A DNA stretch of 64,000 bases from Rhodocyclaceae bacterium (GCA_023383815.1 JAHDYG010000006.1:89161-153160); one strand, 5' to 3'. Positions 54,682-64,000 are shown, counted from the stretch's first letter. Notes: generated by a model from the letters alone, not told the origin. Translations and numbers: made by a program.

Positions 54682-55842
54682 ATGCCCCTGCCGCAACCCG
54701 CCCCCGAAGCCCTGGAGCACAGTGCGTGCCTGACGCGCAGGATCGCCGAAGCGGTCCGCGACGCACACGGATGGATTCCGTTTTCGCGCTACATGGAGCT
54801 GGCGCTGTACACGCCGGGCCTCGGGTATTACAGCGGTGGCGCGAGAAAGTTCGGGCCGGGGGGTGATTTCATCACTGCGCCCGAGCTGACGCCCTTGTTC
54901 GGTCAGGCGCTGGCGAGCCAGGTGGCGGAAGTGCTGGCGCAAAGTGGCCCCGACATGGTCGAAGTCGGGGCCGGGACGGGTCTGCTGGCGGCCGATCTGC
55001 TGCTCGAACTGGAGCGCCTCGGTGCATTGCCCGAGCGCTACACGATCCTCGAACTCTCGGGGGAGTTGCGCGAACGGCAGCGCGCGACGCTCGCCGAGCG
55101 TGCGCCGCACCTGGCTGCGCGCGTGGCCTGGCTCGATCGCCTGCCGGAATCGGTGCGTGGCGCCGTGGTCGCGAATGAGGTGCTGGACGTGATGCCCGTG
55201 CACGTGGTCGTCTCCCGCGGTGAGCGGCTGTTCGAGCGCGGAGTCGCCGTGGACGATCAGGGTGTCCTGCGCTGGGCCGATACCCCGGCGAGCGGTGTGG
55301 TTGCCGAGGCTGCGGCGGCGCTCGATCTGCCGATCCCGGAGGAAGGCGAGTATGTGACCGAGCTCAATCTCGCCGCACGCGCCTGGGTCGCCGAATGGTC
55401 CGAGCGGCTGGAAGCAGGCGCCCTGCTGCTGATCGACTACGGGTATCCGCGCGACCAGTACTACCTGCCTTCGCGCTCGACCGGGACGCTGCTGTGCTAC
55501 TACCGCCACCAGGCCCATGGCGACCCCTTTCTGTGGCCGGGCCTGAACGACATCACTGCCTTCGTCGATTTCACCTCGGTGGCCGAGGCTGCCCATGATG
55601 CCGGCCTCGAGGTCCTGGGCTACACCAGCCAGGCTTCCTTCCTCTTCAATTGCGGCATCCTGGAGTGCCTCGAGCGGCGGGGGGAACGGGAAAGCGCCGA
55701 GTACATCCGCGCCGCACGTGCCGTGCAGCGCCTGACCACGCCGCAGGAGATGGGAGAGCTCTTCAAGGTGCTCGCGCTTGGACGCGGGCTTCGCGTGCCG
55801 TTGGCCGGATTCGCGCGCGGTGACCGGTTGCACGCGTTGTAG
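54682..55842 (+). CDS. MidA/NDUFAF7-type SAM-dependent methyltransferase (DUF185)
   Basis: A 386-residue class I methyltransferase. N-terminal FSRYMELALYTPGLGYYSGG is the family hallmark, followed by the SAM-binding EVGAGTGLLAADLL (about residues 93-106), GAVVANEVLDVMPVHVV and LLLIDYGYP. Mitochondrial homologues methylate an Arg of complex I subunit NDUFS2; the bacterial target is not settled. The ATG at 54682 starts just before the conserved part; a frame back to 54589 overlaps the promoter region. Confidence 0.92.
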   Translation: MPLPQPAPEALEHSACLTRRIAEAVRDAHGWIPFSRYMELALYTPGLGYYSGGARKFGPGGDFITAPELTPLFGQALASQVAEVLAQSGPDMVEVGAGTGLLAADLLLELERLGALPERYTILELSGELRERQRATLAERAPHLAARVAWLDRLPESVRGAVVANEVLDVMPVHVVVSRGERLFERGVAVDDQGVLRWADTPASGVVAEAAAALDLPIPEEGEYVTELNLAARAWVAEWSERLEAGALLLIDYGYPRDQYYLPSRSTGTLLCYYRHQAHGDPFLWPGLNDITAFVDFTSVAEAAHDAGLEVLGYTSQASFLFNCGILECLERRGERESAEYIRAARAVQRLTTPQEMGELFKVLALGRGLRVPLAGFARGDRLHAL

Positions 55843-55868
55843 CCGCCTGCCTCGCCCGGATTGCGCGC

Positions 55869-56675
55869 TCAGCCGAGCGCGGTGTCCAGCCATTGCGCGA
55901 TCTGCTCCGCTGCGATGCGCCAGTGGTGTTCGAGCATCAGTCCATGCCCCATGCCCGGCAGGATCACCGCCTCGGTCTCGTACGTCGATGCGGTCATGCG
56001 CACCTGCGAGGGCGGGATCAGGTGGTCGAACTCTGCACCGAGCACGAGCATCGGCGGGCGATGCATGCGACTCGGATGGGGCAGGTTGAACAGCGTCATG
56101 TCCCAGATCGCGCGGTGTGATTCGGGCTGACAGGCGCGGTAGTAGCGCATCAGCTTCTCGTGGTCGATCGGCTGGTGGAAGAGCGCCTCGCGCAGGCTTT
56201 CCGGATGCGGTTGACCCCCGCCGAGAATGCGGTTCAGATCGGTCAGCAGGTTCGGCCGGCTCATCATCAGGCCGACCGCCGAGGCCATCAGGCCCTGCGG
56301 GGGGACCGAGCACATCAGCACGGCTGCGGGAACCTGTGTCCTTTCGAGGGCCTTCTGGACGACCATGCCGCCCATCGAATGGCCAATCAGCACCGGTGGC
56401 GCCGGAAGCCGGGCGGCGGTCTCGAGCACGTCGTCCACGTAGTCGGCGAGCGAGATCGAATCGAGTGGGGTCGACTTGCGGCGGCTTCCGCCATGGCCGG
56501 ACAGCGAAACGGCATAGCTTGCGTAGCCGCGGTCGCGAAACCAGGGCAGGAAGTGCTCGTCCCAGCACCACGCTGCAGTGTAGGCGCCGTGGATGAAGAG
56601 CAATGGTGTCGGTTTCGCCGGCTCGTCCGGGATTCTGGCCAGCAACTCCAGTTCGCTGCGTTCGTGCCGCCTCAC
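55869..56675 (-). CDS. alpha/beta hydrolase
   Basis: A 268-residue alpha/beta-hydrolase-fold enzyme. The oxyanion region LLFIHGAYTAAWCWDEHFLPWF, nucleophile elbow GHSMGG (Ser at about residue 99), acid LGAEFDHLIP and catalytic His in GMGHGLML are all in place. The GTG at 56675 overlaps the GST stop (GTGA), which picks it over a longer frame that runs antisense into DUF2905. The substrate is unknown; coupling to a glutathione transferase hints at a detoxification or ester-breakdown role. Confidence 0.88.
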   Translation of the reverse strand: MRRHERSELELLARIPDEPAKPTPLLFIHGAYTAAWCWDEHFLPWFRDRGYASYAVSLSGHGGSRRKSTPLDSISLADYVDDVLETAARLPAPPVLIGHSMGGMVVQKALERTQVPAAVLMCSVPPQGLMASAVGLMMSRPNLLTDLNRILGGGQPHPESLREALFHQPIDHEKLMRYYRACQPESHRAIWDMTLFNLPHPSRMHRPPMLVLGAEFDHLIPPSQVRMTASTYETEAVILPGMGHGLMLEHHWRIAAEQIAQWLDTALG

Positions 56676-57292
56676 GACGGCACTTCCATGCCACGCTGCA
56701 CCGCAGGGCGTGCGCTCATCGCCTCGAACCAGCGCAGCACGGACGGGAAGCGCTTGAGGTCGATGCCCTGCCAGTCGTGGCGCGCGAGCCATGGATAGGT
56801 CGCGATGTCGGCGATCGAGTACTCCGGTCCGGCCAGCCATTCGCGGTCGGCCAGCCGTGTATCGAGCACGCCGTAGATGCGCGTCGCCTCCTTGGAGTAG
56901 CGTTCGATCGCGTACGGGATCAGTTCCGGGGCAAAGCGCAGGAAATGATGGACCTGACCGAGCATCGGCCCGACGCTTCCCATCTGGAACATCAGCCACT
57001 GGATCGCTTCGAGGCGTTGGCGCAGATCGACCGGCAGCAGCCGTCCGGTCTTGCCGGCAAGGTACATCAGGATCGCACCGGATTCGATGATCGTGATGGG
57101 TTCGTTGCCCGGCCCCTCCTCGTCGACGAGGACCGGAATCTTCGCATTCGGGTTGAGGGCGACAAAGGCCGGGTCGTGCTGCTCGCCGCGCGTGATATCT
57201 ACGGCATGCACGGTATAGGGCAGTCCGAGTTCTTCGAGCGCGATGGAGATCTTGCGGCCGTTCGGCGTCGACCAGGTGTGCAGTTCGATCAT
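56672..57292 (-). CDS. glutathione S-transferase, YfcG/nu class
   Basis: A 206-residue GST. The N-terminal thioredoxin-like domain has TWSTPNGRKISIALEEL, where the Ser/Thr-Pro-Asn-Gly-x-Lys motif marks the nu-class GSH-dependent disulfide-bond oxidoreductases such as YfcG, and the cis-Pro and ESGAI glutathione-binding motif. The C-terminal helical domain contains YSIADIATYPWLARH. The ATG at 57292 (MIELHTWSTPNGR) is the family start; a frame reaching 57463 overlaps DUF2905. It is translationally coupled to the downstream hydrolase. Confidence 0.93.
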   Translation of the reverse strand: MIELHTWSTPNGRKISIALEELGLPYTVHAVDITRGEQHDPAFVALNPNAKIPVLVDEEGPGNEPITIIESGAILMYLAGKTGRLLPVDLRQRLEAIQWLMFQMGSVGPMLGQVHHFLRFAPELIPYAIERYSKEATRIYGVLDTRLADREWLAGPEYSIADIATYPWLARHDWQGIDLKRFPSVLRWFEAMSARPAVQRGMEVPS

Positions 57293-57356
57293 GGTGTGTG
57301 GGTTTGCGCGCCGCACGTTCTGCGGGTCTAATGCGCGCTGGTTCGTGGAGGGTTCG

Positions 57357-57554
57357 ATGGTCAAATGGGCGGTCGTGGTGTTCCTGCTGGTGTTGCTGAC
57401 GGGGCTGTTCCGCTCGGAGCTTTCTCGCGTGCTGCGCATCGGCCGCCTGCCGGGCGACTTCACCTTCCGTCTGCGCGGCCGGGTGTTTCACTTTCCATTT
57501 ACCAGCACACTCCTGTTGTCCTTGCTGGCGTGGCTGATCCTGCGGTCAATCTAA
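57357..57554 (+). CDS. DUF2905 small membrane protein
   Basis: A 65-residue protein of the DUF2905 family with two hydrophobic helices (about 4-20 and 46-63) separated by the conserved LRIGRLPGDFTFRLRGRVFHFPF stretch (about residues 26-48). Function unknown. ATG at 57357 follows GTGGAGGG. It is divergent from the GST gene and convergent with cca. Confidence 0.9.
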   Translation: MVKWAVVVFLLVLLTGLFRSELSRVLRIGRLPGDFTFRLRGRVFHFPFTSTLLLSLLAWLILRSI

Positions 57555-57600
57555 CGCCGATCGGCGCCGGATTCGAGCGGAAATCGCAAAAATACAACAA

Positions 57601-58848
57601 TCAACCGGATGTGCAGCGCTCGTCCGGCGTGGTGATATCGCTTCGGATCCGGGCGACGGCGGCGACGCGTGCCTGATGGATCCGCTGCGGAATCTGTGCG
57701 CGATCGGTGCAGGCCAGCGCGACGGCACCCGCGTCGACGGCGCGTACCGCGGCGAGCGCATCGCGCCACAGCAGTGCAGGTGAATAGTCCTCCCGTTGCT
57801 TGCCCGGGCGCCCATGAAAATCGCATTCGGCTGCCTGCAGCAGCCGTTCGAAGCGGTCCGGGCGGCGCAGGGCGTCGGTTCGCTCGAGCACCTTCACGAT
57901 CGTCGCCGGGCGCAGCGCTGTGGCGCGATGCAGGATGCCGTGCTCGCGCGCGCACAGCACCGCGAGATCGCGACAGTCGTTGGGCGCCTTGAGCCGCTCC
58001 GAAACGGCCAGGGCCCGGTCGGCGCTGCGGGCCTCGTGTCCGTAATGATGGGGTAGCCGGTCCGCCCGCGTATCGCCCTTGCCCAGATCGTGCAGCAGGC
58101 AGGCCCAGCGCACGGCCAGCGGGTGCGCGCTGCGTGCCGCCTCGTCGAGTACCGCGAGCACGTGCTCGCCGGTGTCGATTTCCGGATGATGCTGTGCCGG
58201 CTGCGGAACGCCGAACAACCGGTCGAGCTCGGGCAGCAGTCGCGCCAGCGCGCCGCACTCGCGCAGCACGGCGATCATGCGCGAGGGGCGCGCTTCCATG
58301 AGGCCGCGGGCGAGCTCCTGCCAGACGCGCTCGGCCACGAGGTGTTCGACTTCGCCGTCGGCAACCATGCGCCGCATCAGGGCCATCGTGCCGTCGGCGA
58401 TTCCGAAGTCGGAAAACCGCGCGGCGAAACGCGCCACGCGCAGGATGCGCACCGGATCCTCGCCGAACGCCGTGCTCACATGGCGCAGGATGCGCGCGTC
58501 GAGGTCGGCCCGTCCGCCATAGGGATCGATCAAGGCGCCATCCGGACTGCGGGCCATCGCGTTGATCGTCAGGTCCCTGCGGAGCAGATCTTCTTCCAGC
58601 GTCACGTCGGGGGCCGCGTGCACGGCAAAGCCCGTGTACCCGCGGCCGCTCTTGCGCTCAGTGCGGGCGAGTGCGTACTCCTCGCCGGTCCGTGGATGGA
58701 GAAAGACCGGAAAGTCCTTGCCTACCGGACGAAAGCCGTGTGCGAGCATCTCGTCGGGGGTTGCGCCGACCACCACCCAGTCGCGGTCGCGCACCGGCAG
58801 TCCGAGCAGTTCGTCGCGAACGGCACCACCGACGACGTAGGCCTGCAT
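57601..58848 (-). CDS. cca: CCA tRNA nucleotidyltransferase
   Basis: A 415-residue class II tRNA nucleotidyltransferase with an HD domain, which builds or repairs the 3' CCA of tRNA. Motifs: [24 protein letters not shown] (metal-binding DxD), [19 protein letters not shown]-selecting [16 protein letters not shown], and HD-domain LLHDLGKGD (about residues 258-266) carrying 2',3'-phosphohydrolase residues. Its ATG shares one base with the stop of the preceding NDUFA9-like gene (TGATG). Confidence 0.96.
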   Translation of the reverse strand: MQAYVVGGAVRDELLGLPVRDRDWVVVGATPDEMLAHGFRPVGKDFPVFLHPRTGEEYALARTERKSGRGYTGFAVHAAPDVTLEEDLLRRDLTINAMARSPDGALIDPYGGRADLDARILRHVSTAFGEDPVRILRVARFAARFSDFGIADGTMALMRRMVADGEVEHLVAERVWQELARGLMEARPSRMIAVLRECGALARLLPELDRLFGVPQPAQHHPEIDTGEHVLAVLDEAARSAHPLAVRWACLLHDLGKGDTRADRLPHHYGHEARSADRALAVSERLKAPNDCRDLAVLCAREHGILHRATALRPATIVKVLERTDALRRPDRFERLLQAAECDFHGRPGKQREDYSPALLWRDALAAVRAVDAGAVALACTDRAQIPQRIHQARVAAVARIRSDITTPDERCTSG

Positions 58849-59771
58849 CAGCCGTGCCTTGCACCGGGCGCATCGAGCCAGCCGGGTGCGGCGGCTTCGA
58901 GCGCGGTTGGAACGAGATCGAATGGCAGTCGCGCGTCGGTCACGTTGTCGACGCGCATCGAGCGCACGTTGTCGCGGCTCATCAACGGGGCAGGGGCGAG
59001 TTCCATCAGTGCCGCCTGCGCCATTGCGAGCCCCTCGGGCAGAGGAATCACGAGCCGTCGCAGACCGAGCCGGCGGCTGACGAAGTGTACGATCTCGCGC
59101 AGGCTGAACACGTCCGGTCCGCCCAGCTCGAACACTCGGCCAGCGGCCTCCGGTGCTTCGAGCGCGCGGCATGCGACTTCCGCCACGTCGCCGACGAAGA
59201 TGGGCTGAAAGCGGGCGTTGGCTCCCGCCAGCGGCAGGATCGGGAAGATCCGCACGAGGGAGGCGAAGAGATTCACGAAATGGTCGCCGCGTCCGAACAC
59301 GACGGACGGGCGCAGGATCGTCCATGAAACCGTCGGCTCGGCCGCGCGGACTGCGTCTTCCCCTGCAGCCTTTGAGCGCTGGTACTCGGACGGGCCGTCG
59401 GCGCGTGCCCCGAGTGCGCTCAGATGAACGAGTTGCCCGACCCCGGTGCGCCGGCAGGCTTCGACGATTCCGCGCGGAAGTTCGACATGGGCGCGTGCGA
59501 AATCCGGTCCCCATGGCTGGCCGGGGCGCGAATGTAGTACACCGACGAGGTTTACCACGGCGTCGGCATCCGTGAACAGTCTTTCGAGTGTGGCGGGGTC
59601 GTGGACATCGGCTTCGACGATCTCGACGGTGGGCAGCGGCAACAGGTGCGCGGCCCGGGCGCGACGGCGCGTCGGCACGAGGACTTCGCATCCTCGGGCA
59701 GTCAGTCGGTTTGCGACGGCGCTGCCGATGAAGCCTGTGCCGCCGATCAGTACCACGCGTCGTGTGCGCAT
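58848..59771 (-). CDS. NDUFA9-like NAD(P)-binding (extended SDR) protein
   Basis: A 307-residue atypical SDR of the complex I NDUFA9 subgroup. The Rossmann motif [17 protein letters not shown] lies at the N-terminus; VNLVGVLHS and [12 protein letters not shown] follow. Bacterial members have no proven role; some bind NADPH or quinone. The ATG at 59771 ([13 protein letters not shown]) is chosen over 59846. It starts 52 bases after the lytic transglycosylase gene and is joined to cca by a one-base overlap. Confidence 0.9.
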   Translation of the reverse strand: MRTRRVVLIGGTGFIGSAVANRLTARGCEVLVPTRRRARAAHLLPLPTVEIVEADVHDPATLERLFTDADAVVNLVGVLHSRPGQPWGPDFARAHVELPRGIVEACRRTGVGQLVHLSALGARADGPSEYQRSKAAGEDAVRAAEPTVSWTILRPSVVFGRGDHFVNLFASLVRIFPILPLAGANARFQPIFVGDVAEVACRALEAPEAAGRVFELGGPDVFSLREIVHFVSRRLGLRRLVIPLPEGLAMAQAALMELAPAPLMSRDNVRSMRVDNVTDARLPFDLVPTALEAAAPGWLDAPGARHG

Positions 59772-59823
59772 CCCTGGGCTCCTCGAGTTTCGGGCAAGGC
59801 GGACGGTGACGGGCGCCGCTGCG

Positions 59824-61755
59824 TCAGTTGCCGTCTCCCGGTCCAATGATACCCAAACGTGCCTTCAGCGACTGCGGCCGACGTTCGAACTGCGCCGCGT
59901 ACACGACGGCATTTGCCAGCACCTTCTTGACGTAGTTGCGCGTCTCGTCGAACGGGATCGTCTCGATGTAGATCGCTGCGTCGATCGGATGCGCGTCGCG
60001 CCATCGGCGCGCCCGGCCGGGTCCGGCGTTGTAGCCCGCCGAGGCGAGCACCGGATGGTGGTCGAGTCCGTCGAGGATCAGGCGCATGTAGCTGGTGCCG
60101 AGCTTCACGTTCACCTTCGGGTCCGTGAGCAGGCGTGGGTGGTAGTTCTTCATGCCGATCTGCTGTGCGACCCATTTTCCGGTCGCAGGCATGACCTGCA
60201 TCAGGCCCTGCGCCCCGGCGCTCGATCGTGCGGGCACGACGAAGCGGCTCTCCTGGCGCATCAGCCCATACACCCAGGCAAGATCCAGCCCTTCCTGCTT
60301 CGCCTGCGGCTCGATCAGCGGTCTGTGAGGGGTGATGAAGCGTACCCCCCAGTGGTTGCGGGGGTCGGCCATTTCCGCCGTGTTGATGGCACGATCATAG
60401 AGACCTTCGGCGTATGCGGCGTGTGCAGCGGCGATGAGGAAGCCCGGGTCACGGTCGCGCACGGCGCTGAACCATTCGCGCGTTGCCTCGCTGCGAAGAT
60501 CGAGCCGGTACAGCGCGAACGCGCGTCGGATCGCTTCGTCGCCGCGCACCCGTGCCGCATCGCCCGGGTTGACCGGGGCGTCGGGCGAAGGCGGGGCGAA
60601 CAGGCGGCCGAGTTCCTCGGCCGCGAGCAGGCCGTAGAAATCCGCATCATCGGCGAGTTTCCGGTAGAGCGCCTCGGCGTCTCCACCGTGGCCGCGCGCG
60701 GCCAGCGCTCGGCCCAGCCAGTAGGTCCATTCCGGCTGCCGACGCTCGGACTCGGGCAAGGCGACGATGGCTTGCTCGACCTGCGGCCAGTCCGCGCTGC
60801 GCAGCGCGGCACGCACGCGCCAGGCGCGCTGCGCTTCGGTCATCGGGGCGTCGCCGGCGGCGCGGTACCAGTCCGTCGCCTGCGGCAGCCGCGACAGCGC
60901 TGCGTGATGACCGAAGACTGCATGCAGGTAGCGGCGATCCTCGTGGCTCAGTCGATCCGACAGGCGCGTGAATCGCGCATAGGCCGCGAGTGGATCACTG
61001 CGTGCGAGTCGCACCAGCGCCGCGATCGCCAGCTCACGTCCGCGCCGGTTGACGGCGAAGTTTGGTGCAAGACGGTCGACGAACGCAGCGGGCGATCGAA
61101 TCGCCTGCGTCAGGGTACTGTCCTGAGCGGCGTCCTTGCCGTCGATCCACGCGAGTGTCATCTGCGCCCGGTCGGGGCTGCGGCTGTCGATCTGGAGGCG
61201 GAAGTGCTGCCACAGCGCCTCCTCGTCGACACTGCGCTGGAGGGCCGCCATGCGCAGAACGGGCAGGCAACCCTCGTTCGCGTCGGCCAGTCCGGCCCAG
61301 CCGGACATGAGCTCGTCGACTGCGGTCGTGTCTCCGGTCAGCAGGCGTGCCTGCCACTGAAGGCAGCGCAGTTCCGCGTCGGGGTTGCGATGGGACGCAA
61401 ACAGGGCGAGGAAACCGTTCCAGTCCTCGTCCTTGGCCAGGCGGCGCAGCCATGCCGCCTGCAGCCGCTCGCCCGTCGCAGTGCCGGGGTGGCGCGCGAG
61501 AAAGGACTGAAGTTCCGCCACCGGTGGCGGATCCGTGCGGGCGAGCTTGTTGATCAGCAGCCAGTGCTGCACATACGATTCGAGGAGGTGCTTTTCCGGC
61601 TTTGCGGCGAGCCGCTCGAGAGTGACCCGATCGCCGGTGCGCAGCGCTTCGCGCGCGGCTAGAATCCTCTGGTCACCTTGCTGCGCGTGGAGGCCGGTGG
61701 GTGCGCAGGTCAGCCCGAGGAGCAAGGCCAGGGCTGGCAGCAATCGGTGTTTCAT
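59824..61755 (-). CDS. slt: soluble lytic murein transglycosylase (Slt70 type)
   Basis: A 643-residue periplasmic lytic transglycosylase. Signal peptide (about 1-24, LLPALALLLGLTCAPTGLHA), a long alpha-helical superhelical (U-shaped) domain of about 420 residues, then the SLT domain with the catalytic Glu in GLMRQESRF (about residue 500), SSAGAQGLMQVMPATGK, and GYNAGPGRARRW. It cleaves glycan strands between MurNAc and GlcNAc, forming 1,6-anhydroMurNAc ends. The ATG at 61755 is preferred over 61788. It is first in a three-gene unit with the NDUFA9-like gene and cca. Confidence 0.95.
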   Translation of the reverse strand: MKHRLLPALALLLGLTCAPTGLHAQQGDQRILAAREALRTGDRVTLERLAAKPEKHLLESYVQHWLLINKLARTDPPPVAELQSFLARHPGTATGERLQAAWLRRLAKDEDWNGFLALFASHRNPDAELRCLQWQARLLTGDTTAVDELMSGWAGLADANEGCLPVLRMAALQRSVDEEALWQHFRLQIDSRSPDRAQMTLAWIDGKDAAQDSTLTQAIRSPAAFVDRLAPNFAVNRRGRELAIAALVRLARSDPLAAYARFTRLSDRLSHEDRRYLHAVFGHHAALSRLPQATDWYRAAGDAPMTEAQRAWRVRAALRSADWPQVEQAIVALPESERRQPEWTYWLGRALAARGHGGDAEALYRKLADDADFYGLLAAEELGRLFAPPSPDAPVNPGDAARVRGDEAIRRAFALYRLDLRSEATREWFSAVRDRDPGFLIAAAHAAYAEGLYDRAINTAEMADPRNHWGVRFITPHRPLIEPQAKQEGLDLAWVYGLMRQESRFVVPARSSAGAQGLMQVMPATGKWVAQQIGMKNYHPRLLTDPKVNVKLGTSYMRLILDGLDHHPVLASAGYNAGPGRARRWRDAHPIDAAIYIETIPFDETRNYVKKVLANAVVYAAQFERRPQSLKARLGIIGPGDGN

Positions 61756-61814
61756 TTCCTTCTTGTTCTCCCCGGTGCCGTCAGGCACCCCTGAAAGGTT
61801 CGAGGTTCGAAAGC

Positions 61815-62405
61815 ATGTCCCGGAGCAGCCCCGAGCTTTCCGTCGCCGAGGTGTCCCGCCGCACCTTGCGTCGTGTCGCCCTCTCGCAGCGCGAGGCTCT
61901 CACGGAAACCGCCCGCCTGGCCTTGACTTCGCGCATCTGCCTGCATCTTTCGGATCTGCTCGGCGCCATGGGCCCGGCGCTGCTCGGCTTTTGCTGGCCC
62001 TACCGGGGCGAGCCCGACCTGCGAGACTGGGTGCGTCACTGGCTTGCGGGAGCGCCTGGCCGCAGTGCAGCGCTGCCCGTGGTGCTGGACAGGGAAAAGC
62101 CGCTTGCGTTCCGTATCTGGACGCCTGGAATGGCGCTGGTGGCCGACCGTCACGGGATCCCGCATCCGCCGCACGGTGAGGCGGTGACGCCCGACGTTGT
62201 GCTGGTGCCGCTCAATGCCTTCGACGCGCGCGGCTACCGGCTCGGCTACGGCGGAGGTTACTTCGACCGCACGCTTGCCGCGATCGCGCCGCTCGCCGTC
62301 GGTGTCGGGATCGAACTCGGGCGGACGGAGTCCGTGCACCCGCAGGCGCATGACCGACCGATGGACTGGATCGTGACCGAGGCGGGCGCCTTCCGCTGCC
62401 GCTAG
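61815..62405 (+). CDS. 5-formyltetrahydrofolate cyclo-ligase
   Basis: A 196-residue MTHFS/FTHFC enzyme that converts 5-formyl-THF to 5,10-methenyl-THF with ATP. N-terminal RRTLRRVALSQREAL and the C-terminal signature LGYGGGYFDRTLA (about residues 137-149) are family features; VVLVPLNAFDARGYRLGYGGG contains the ATP-binding loop. The ATG at 61815 has weak pairing upstream. It is divergent from slt by only 59 bases and convergent with ilvA. No 6S RNA precedes it, unlike in enterobacteria. Confidence 0.93.
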   Translation: MSRSSPELSVAEVSRRTLRRVALSQREALTETARLALTSRICLHLSDLLGAMGPALLGFCWPYRGEPDLRDWVRHWLAGAPGRSAALPVVLDREKPLAFRIWTPGMALVADRHGIPHPPHGEAVTPDVVLVPLNAFDARGYRLGYGGGYFDRTLAAIAPLAVGVGIELGRTESVHPQAHDRPMDWIVTEAGAFRCR

Positions 62406-62418
62406 AGCGCTTCCCGGC

Positions 62419-63939
62419 TTACGCGAGAAACATGCGGTAGGCCGGGTTCATCGACTCGTCGGCGTACTGGTAACCGAGGCGGTCGAGGAAGTCCTGGAAG
62501 GCGATCTTGTCGGTCGGCGGAACCTGCATGCCGACCAGCACGCGCCCGAAATCGGAGCCGTGATTGCGGTAGTGGAAGAGGCTGATGTTCCAGTCCGAGC
62601 GCAGGTTCGAGAGGAAATTCATCAACGCACCCGGCCGTTCCGGGAAGGCGAAACGATAGAGCAGTTCGTGCTCGATTCCGGGCGCGCGGCCACCCACCAT
62701 GTAGCGGATGTGGGTCTTCGCCATTTCGTCGTCGGTCAGGTCGATCGCCGGCAGTTCGTGGCGGGCGAGCATCTCGACCAGGCGCCCGGCCTCGGCCCGG
62801 TTGTGCACGGTTACGCCGACAAAAATGTGGGCCTGGCTCGAATCGGCGAAGCGGTAGTTGAACTCGGTGACGTTGCGGTTGCCGAGCAGGGCGCAGAACT
62901 TCTTGAAGGAACCCGGCTTTTCGGGAATCGTCACGGCCAGTACGGCCTCCCGCTGTTCGCCCAGTTCGGCGCGCTCGGCGACGAAGCGCAGGCGGTCGAA
63001 GTTCATGTTCGCGCCCGAGGCAACTGCAACGAGGTGCTTGTCGCGCAGGCGATTGCGCTTGGCGTACTCCTTGGCGCCGGCTACCGCCAGCGCACCGGCT
63101 GGTTCGAGGATCGAGCGGGTGTCTTCGAAGACGTCCTTGATTGCGGCGCAGATCGCGTCGTTGTCGACGAGGATCATCTCGTCCACGTACTGCTGGCACA
63201 GGCGGAAGGTTTCGGCACCGACCTGCTTGACGGCCGCGCCGTCGGCGAAGAGGCCCACCTGGTCGAGCACGATGCGCTCGCCTGCGGCCAGCGAGCGTGT
63301 CATCGCGTCGGCATCGACGGCCTCGACGCCGATGATCTTCGTTTCGGGCCGCAGCCGCTTGACGTAGGCGGCGACTCCGGCGATCAGGCCCCCTCCGCCC
63401 ACGCAGCAGAAGATCGCGTGGATCGGGCGCGAATGCGCGCGCAGGATCTCCATTCCGATCGTGCCCTGGCCGGCGATCACTTCCGGATCGTCGAAGGGGT
63501 GGACGAAGGTGAGCTTCTCTTCACGTTCGAGTTCGCGTGCGTGGTCGTAGGCGTCCGAATACGAGTCGCCGGCGAGCACGACCTCGCCGCCGCGTGCTCG
63601 CACCGCGTCGACCTTGATCTGCGGCGTCGAGACCGGCATCACGATGACCGCACGCACCCCGAGCGTCTGCGCCGACATCGCGACTCCCTGCGCGTGGTTG
63701 CCGGCCGAAGCGCAGATCACGCCGCGCTTGAGGGCTTGTGGCGACAGTGAAGCCATCTTGTTGTAGGCGCCGCGGATCTTGAAGCTGAAGACCGGCTGCA
63801 TGTCCTCGCGCTTGAGCAGGAGCGTATTGTGGATGCGCCCGGAAAGCCCGGGAGCGGGGTCGAGCGGGGTCTCCTCGGCGACGTCATAGACGCGGGCGTT
63901 GAGGATCTTTTCCAGATAGTCCGGAGGTGCTGCGGTCAT
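62419..63939 (-). CDS. ilvA: IlvA, biosynthetic threonine ammonia-lyase
   Basis: A 506-residue PLP enzyme that deaminates Thr to 2-oxobutyrate, the first step of Ile synthesis. The PLP Lys is in SFKIRGAYNKM (Lys54), with the phosphate loop GGGGLIAGVA and SAGNHAQGVA; two C-terminal ACT-like domains (about 330-410 and 420-506) provide isoleucine/valine control, so this is the biosynthetic rather than catabolic form. The last 61 bases of the window hold its leader, in which I see no clear promoter or attenuator. Confidence 0.96.
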   Translation of the reverse strand: MTAAPPDYLEKILNARVYDVAEETPLDPAPGLSGRIHNTLLLKREDMQPVFSFKIRGAYNKMASLSPQALKRGVICASAGNHAQGVAMSAQTLGVRAVIVMPVSTPQIKVDAVRARGGEVVLAGDSYSDAYDHARELEREEKLTFVHPFDDPEVIAGQGTIGMEILRAHSRPIHAIFCCVGGGGLIAGVAAYVKRLRPETKIIGVEAVDADAMTRSLAAGERIVLDQVGLFADGAAVKQVGAETFRLCQQYVDEMILVDNDAICAAIKDVFEDTRSILEPAGALAVAGAKEYAKRNRLRDKHLVAVASGANMNFDRLRFVAERAELGEQREAVLAVTIPEKPGSFKKFCALLGNRNVTEFNYRFADSSQAHIFVGVTVHNRAEAGRLVEMLARHELPAIDLTDDEMAKTHIRYMVGGRAPGIEHELLYRFAFPERPGALMNFLSNLRSDWNISLFHYRNHGSDFGRVLVGMQVPPTDKIAFQDFLDRLGYQYADESMNPAYRMFLA

Positions 63940-64000
63940 GGGGAAAACCTGCTGGGATGCGAAGCCAAGTGGGCGAGCGTAGCAGCCCGGCAGCGGTACG

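Noticed and set aside
57555-57566. CGCCGATCGGCG palindrome between DUF2905 and cca
   Set aside because: Stem of four pairs at most when looped, and a common type of GC palindrome; no T-run on the proper side.
61756-61814. 6S RNA (ssrS), which lies next to the cyclo-ligase gene in enterobacteria
   Set aside because: Only 59 bases separate slt from the cyclo-ligase gene, too short for 6S RNA.

Overview
The window looks like a chromosomal core segment from a high-GC Gram-negative betaproteobacterium, most likely of the order Rhodocyclales (Azoarcus/Thauera type). This rests on gene content and protein style: Tol-Pal, hslVU, APS-type sulfate assimilation with a DUF934 gene, a fused DUF3683/FAD/Fe-S oxidoreductase, slipin-NfeD and Tol-associated YbgC. 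It is inferred from recognised families, not from a database search. Genes are tightly packed. I see no rRNA, tRNA, insertion sequence, prophage or CRISPR array, and no gene-free stretch above 300 bases (the longest, about 270 bases, is 1907-2174).

Layout. 1-1906 (minus): ybgC-tolQ-tolR-tolA, with tolA running off the left edge through a 12-base tandem repeat. 2175-6264 (plus): a duplicated helical/STAS protein, hslV-hslU and an AEC transporter. 6269-8523 (minus): a slipin and an NfeD-type protease, translationally coupled. 8670-13454 (plus): an AsmA-like protein and an orphan GspE/PilB-type ATPase. 13467-20303 (minus): a nitronate monooxygenase-like flavoprotein, then the sulfate-assimilation cluster cysI-DUF934-cysH-(small ORF)-cysD-cysN, facing the divergent regulator cysB (20457-21401, plus). 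21475-29378 (plus): the least familiar part, with a secreted 12-cysteine protein, a stand-alone HxxxD acyltransferase and a 1704-residue Ser/Thr kinase-ATPase-GAF-diguanylate cyclase. It is closed by a strong bidirectional hairpin, with a chemoreceptor gene convergent on the far side.

31556-41954 (minus): asparaginase coupled to an orphan amino-acid binding protein, an Atm1-type ABC exporter, a complete Liv-type ABC importer (livK-G-F-H-M) and an MFS permease. 42156-43662 (plus): a PACE-type efflux protein overlapping murB. 43683-45202 (minus): exonuclease III coupled to a cell-wall amidase. 45375-47473 (plus): pyrE, a small secreted coiled-coil protein and a sirtuin. 47508-54607 (minus): the giant FAD/Fe-S oxidoreductase, a RidA protein, an FHA protein with a degenerate cyclase domain, ttcA and a pteridine reductase-like SDR. 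54682-55842 (plus): a MidA-type methyltransferase. 55869-57292 (minus): an alpha/beta hydrolase coupled to a glutathione transferase. 57357-57554 (plus): a DUF2905 membrane protein. 57601-61755 (minus): lytic transglycosylase, an NDUFA9-like protein and cca. 61815-62405 (plus): 5-formyl-THF cyclo-ligase. 62419-63939 (minus): ilvA.

How it works together. The sulfate genes form a self-consistent route: ATP sulfurylase (CysDN) makes APS, a four-cysteine CysH reduces APS directly, CysI reduces sulfite, and CysB sits in position to activate the operon. No APS kinase or flavoprotein CysJ is encoded here. The novelty candidate is 21475-29378: the two small genes could be an envelope-modifying pair under a kinase/ATPase/c-di-GMP sensor, but that link is inference from adjacency alone.
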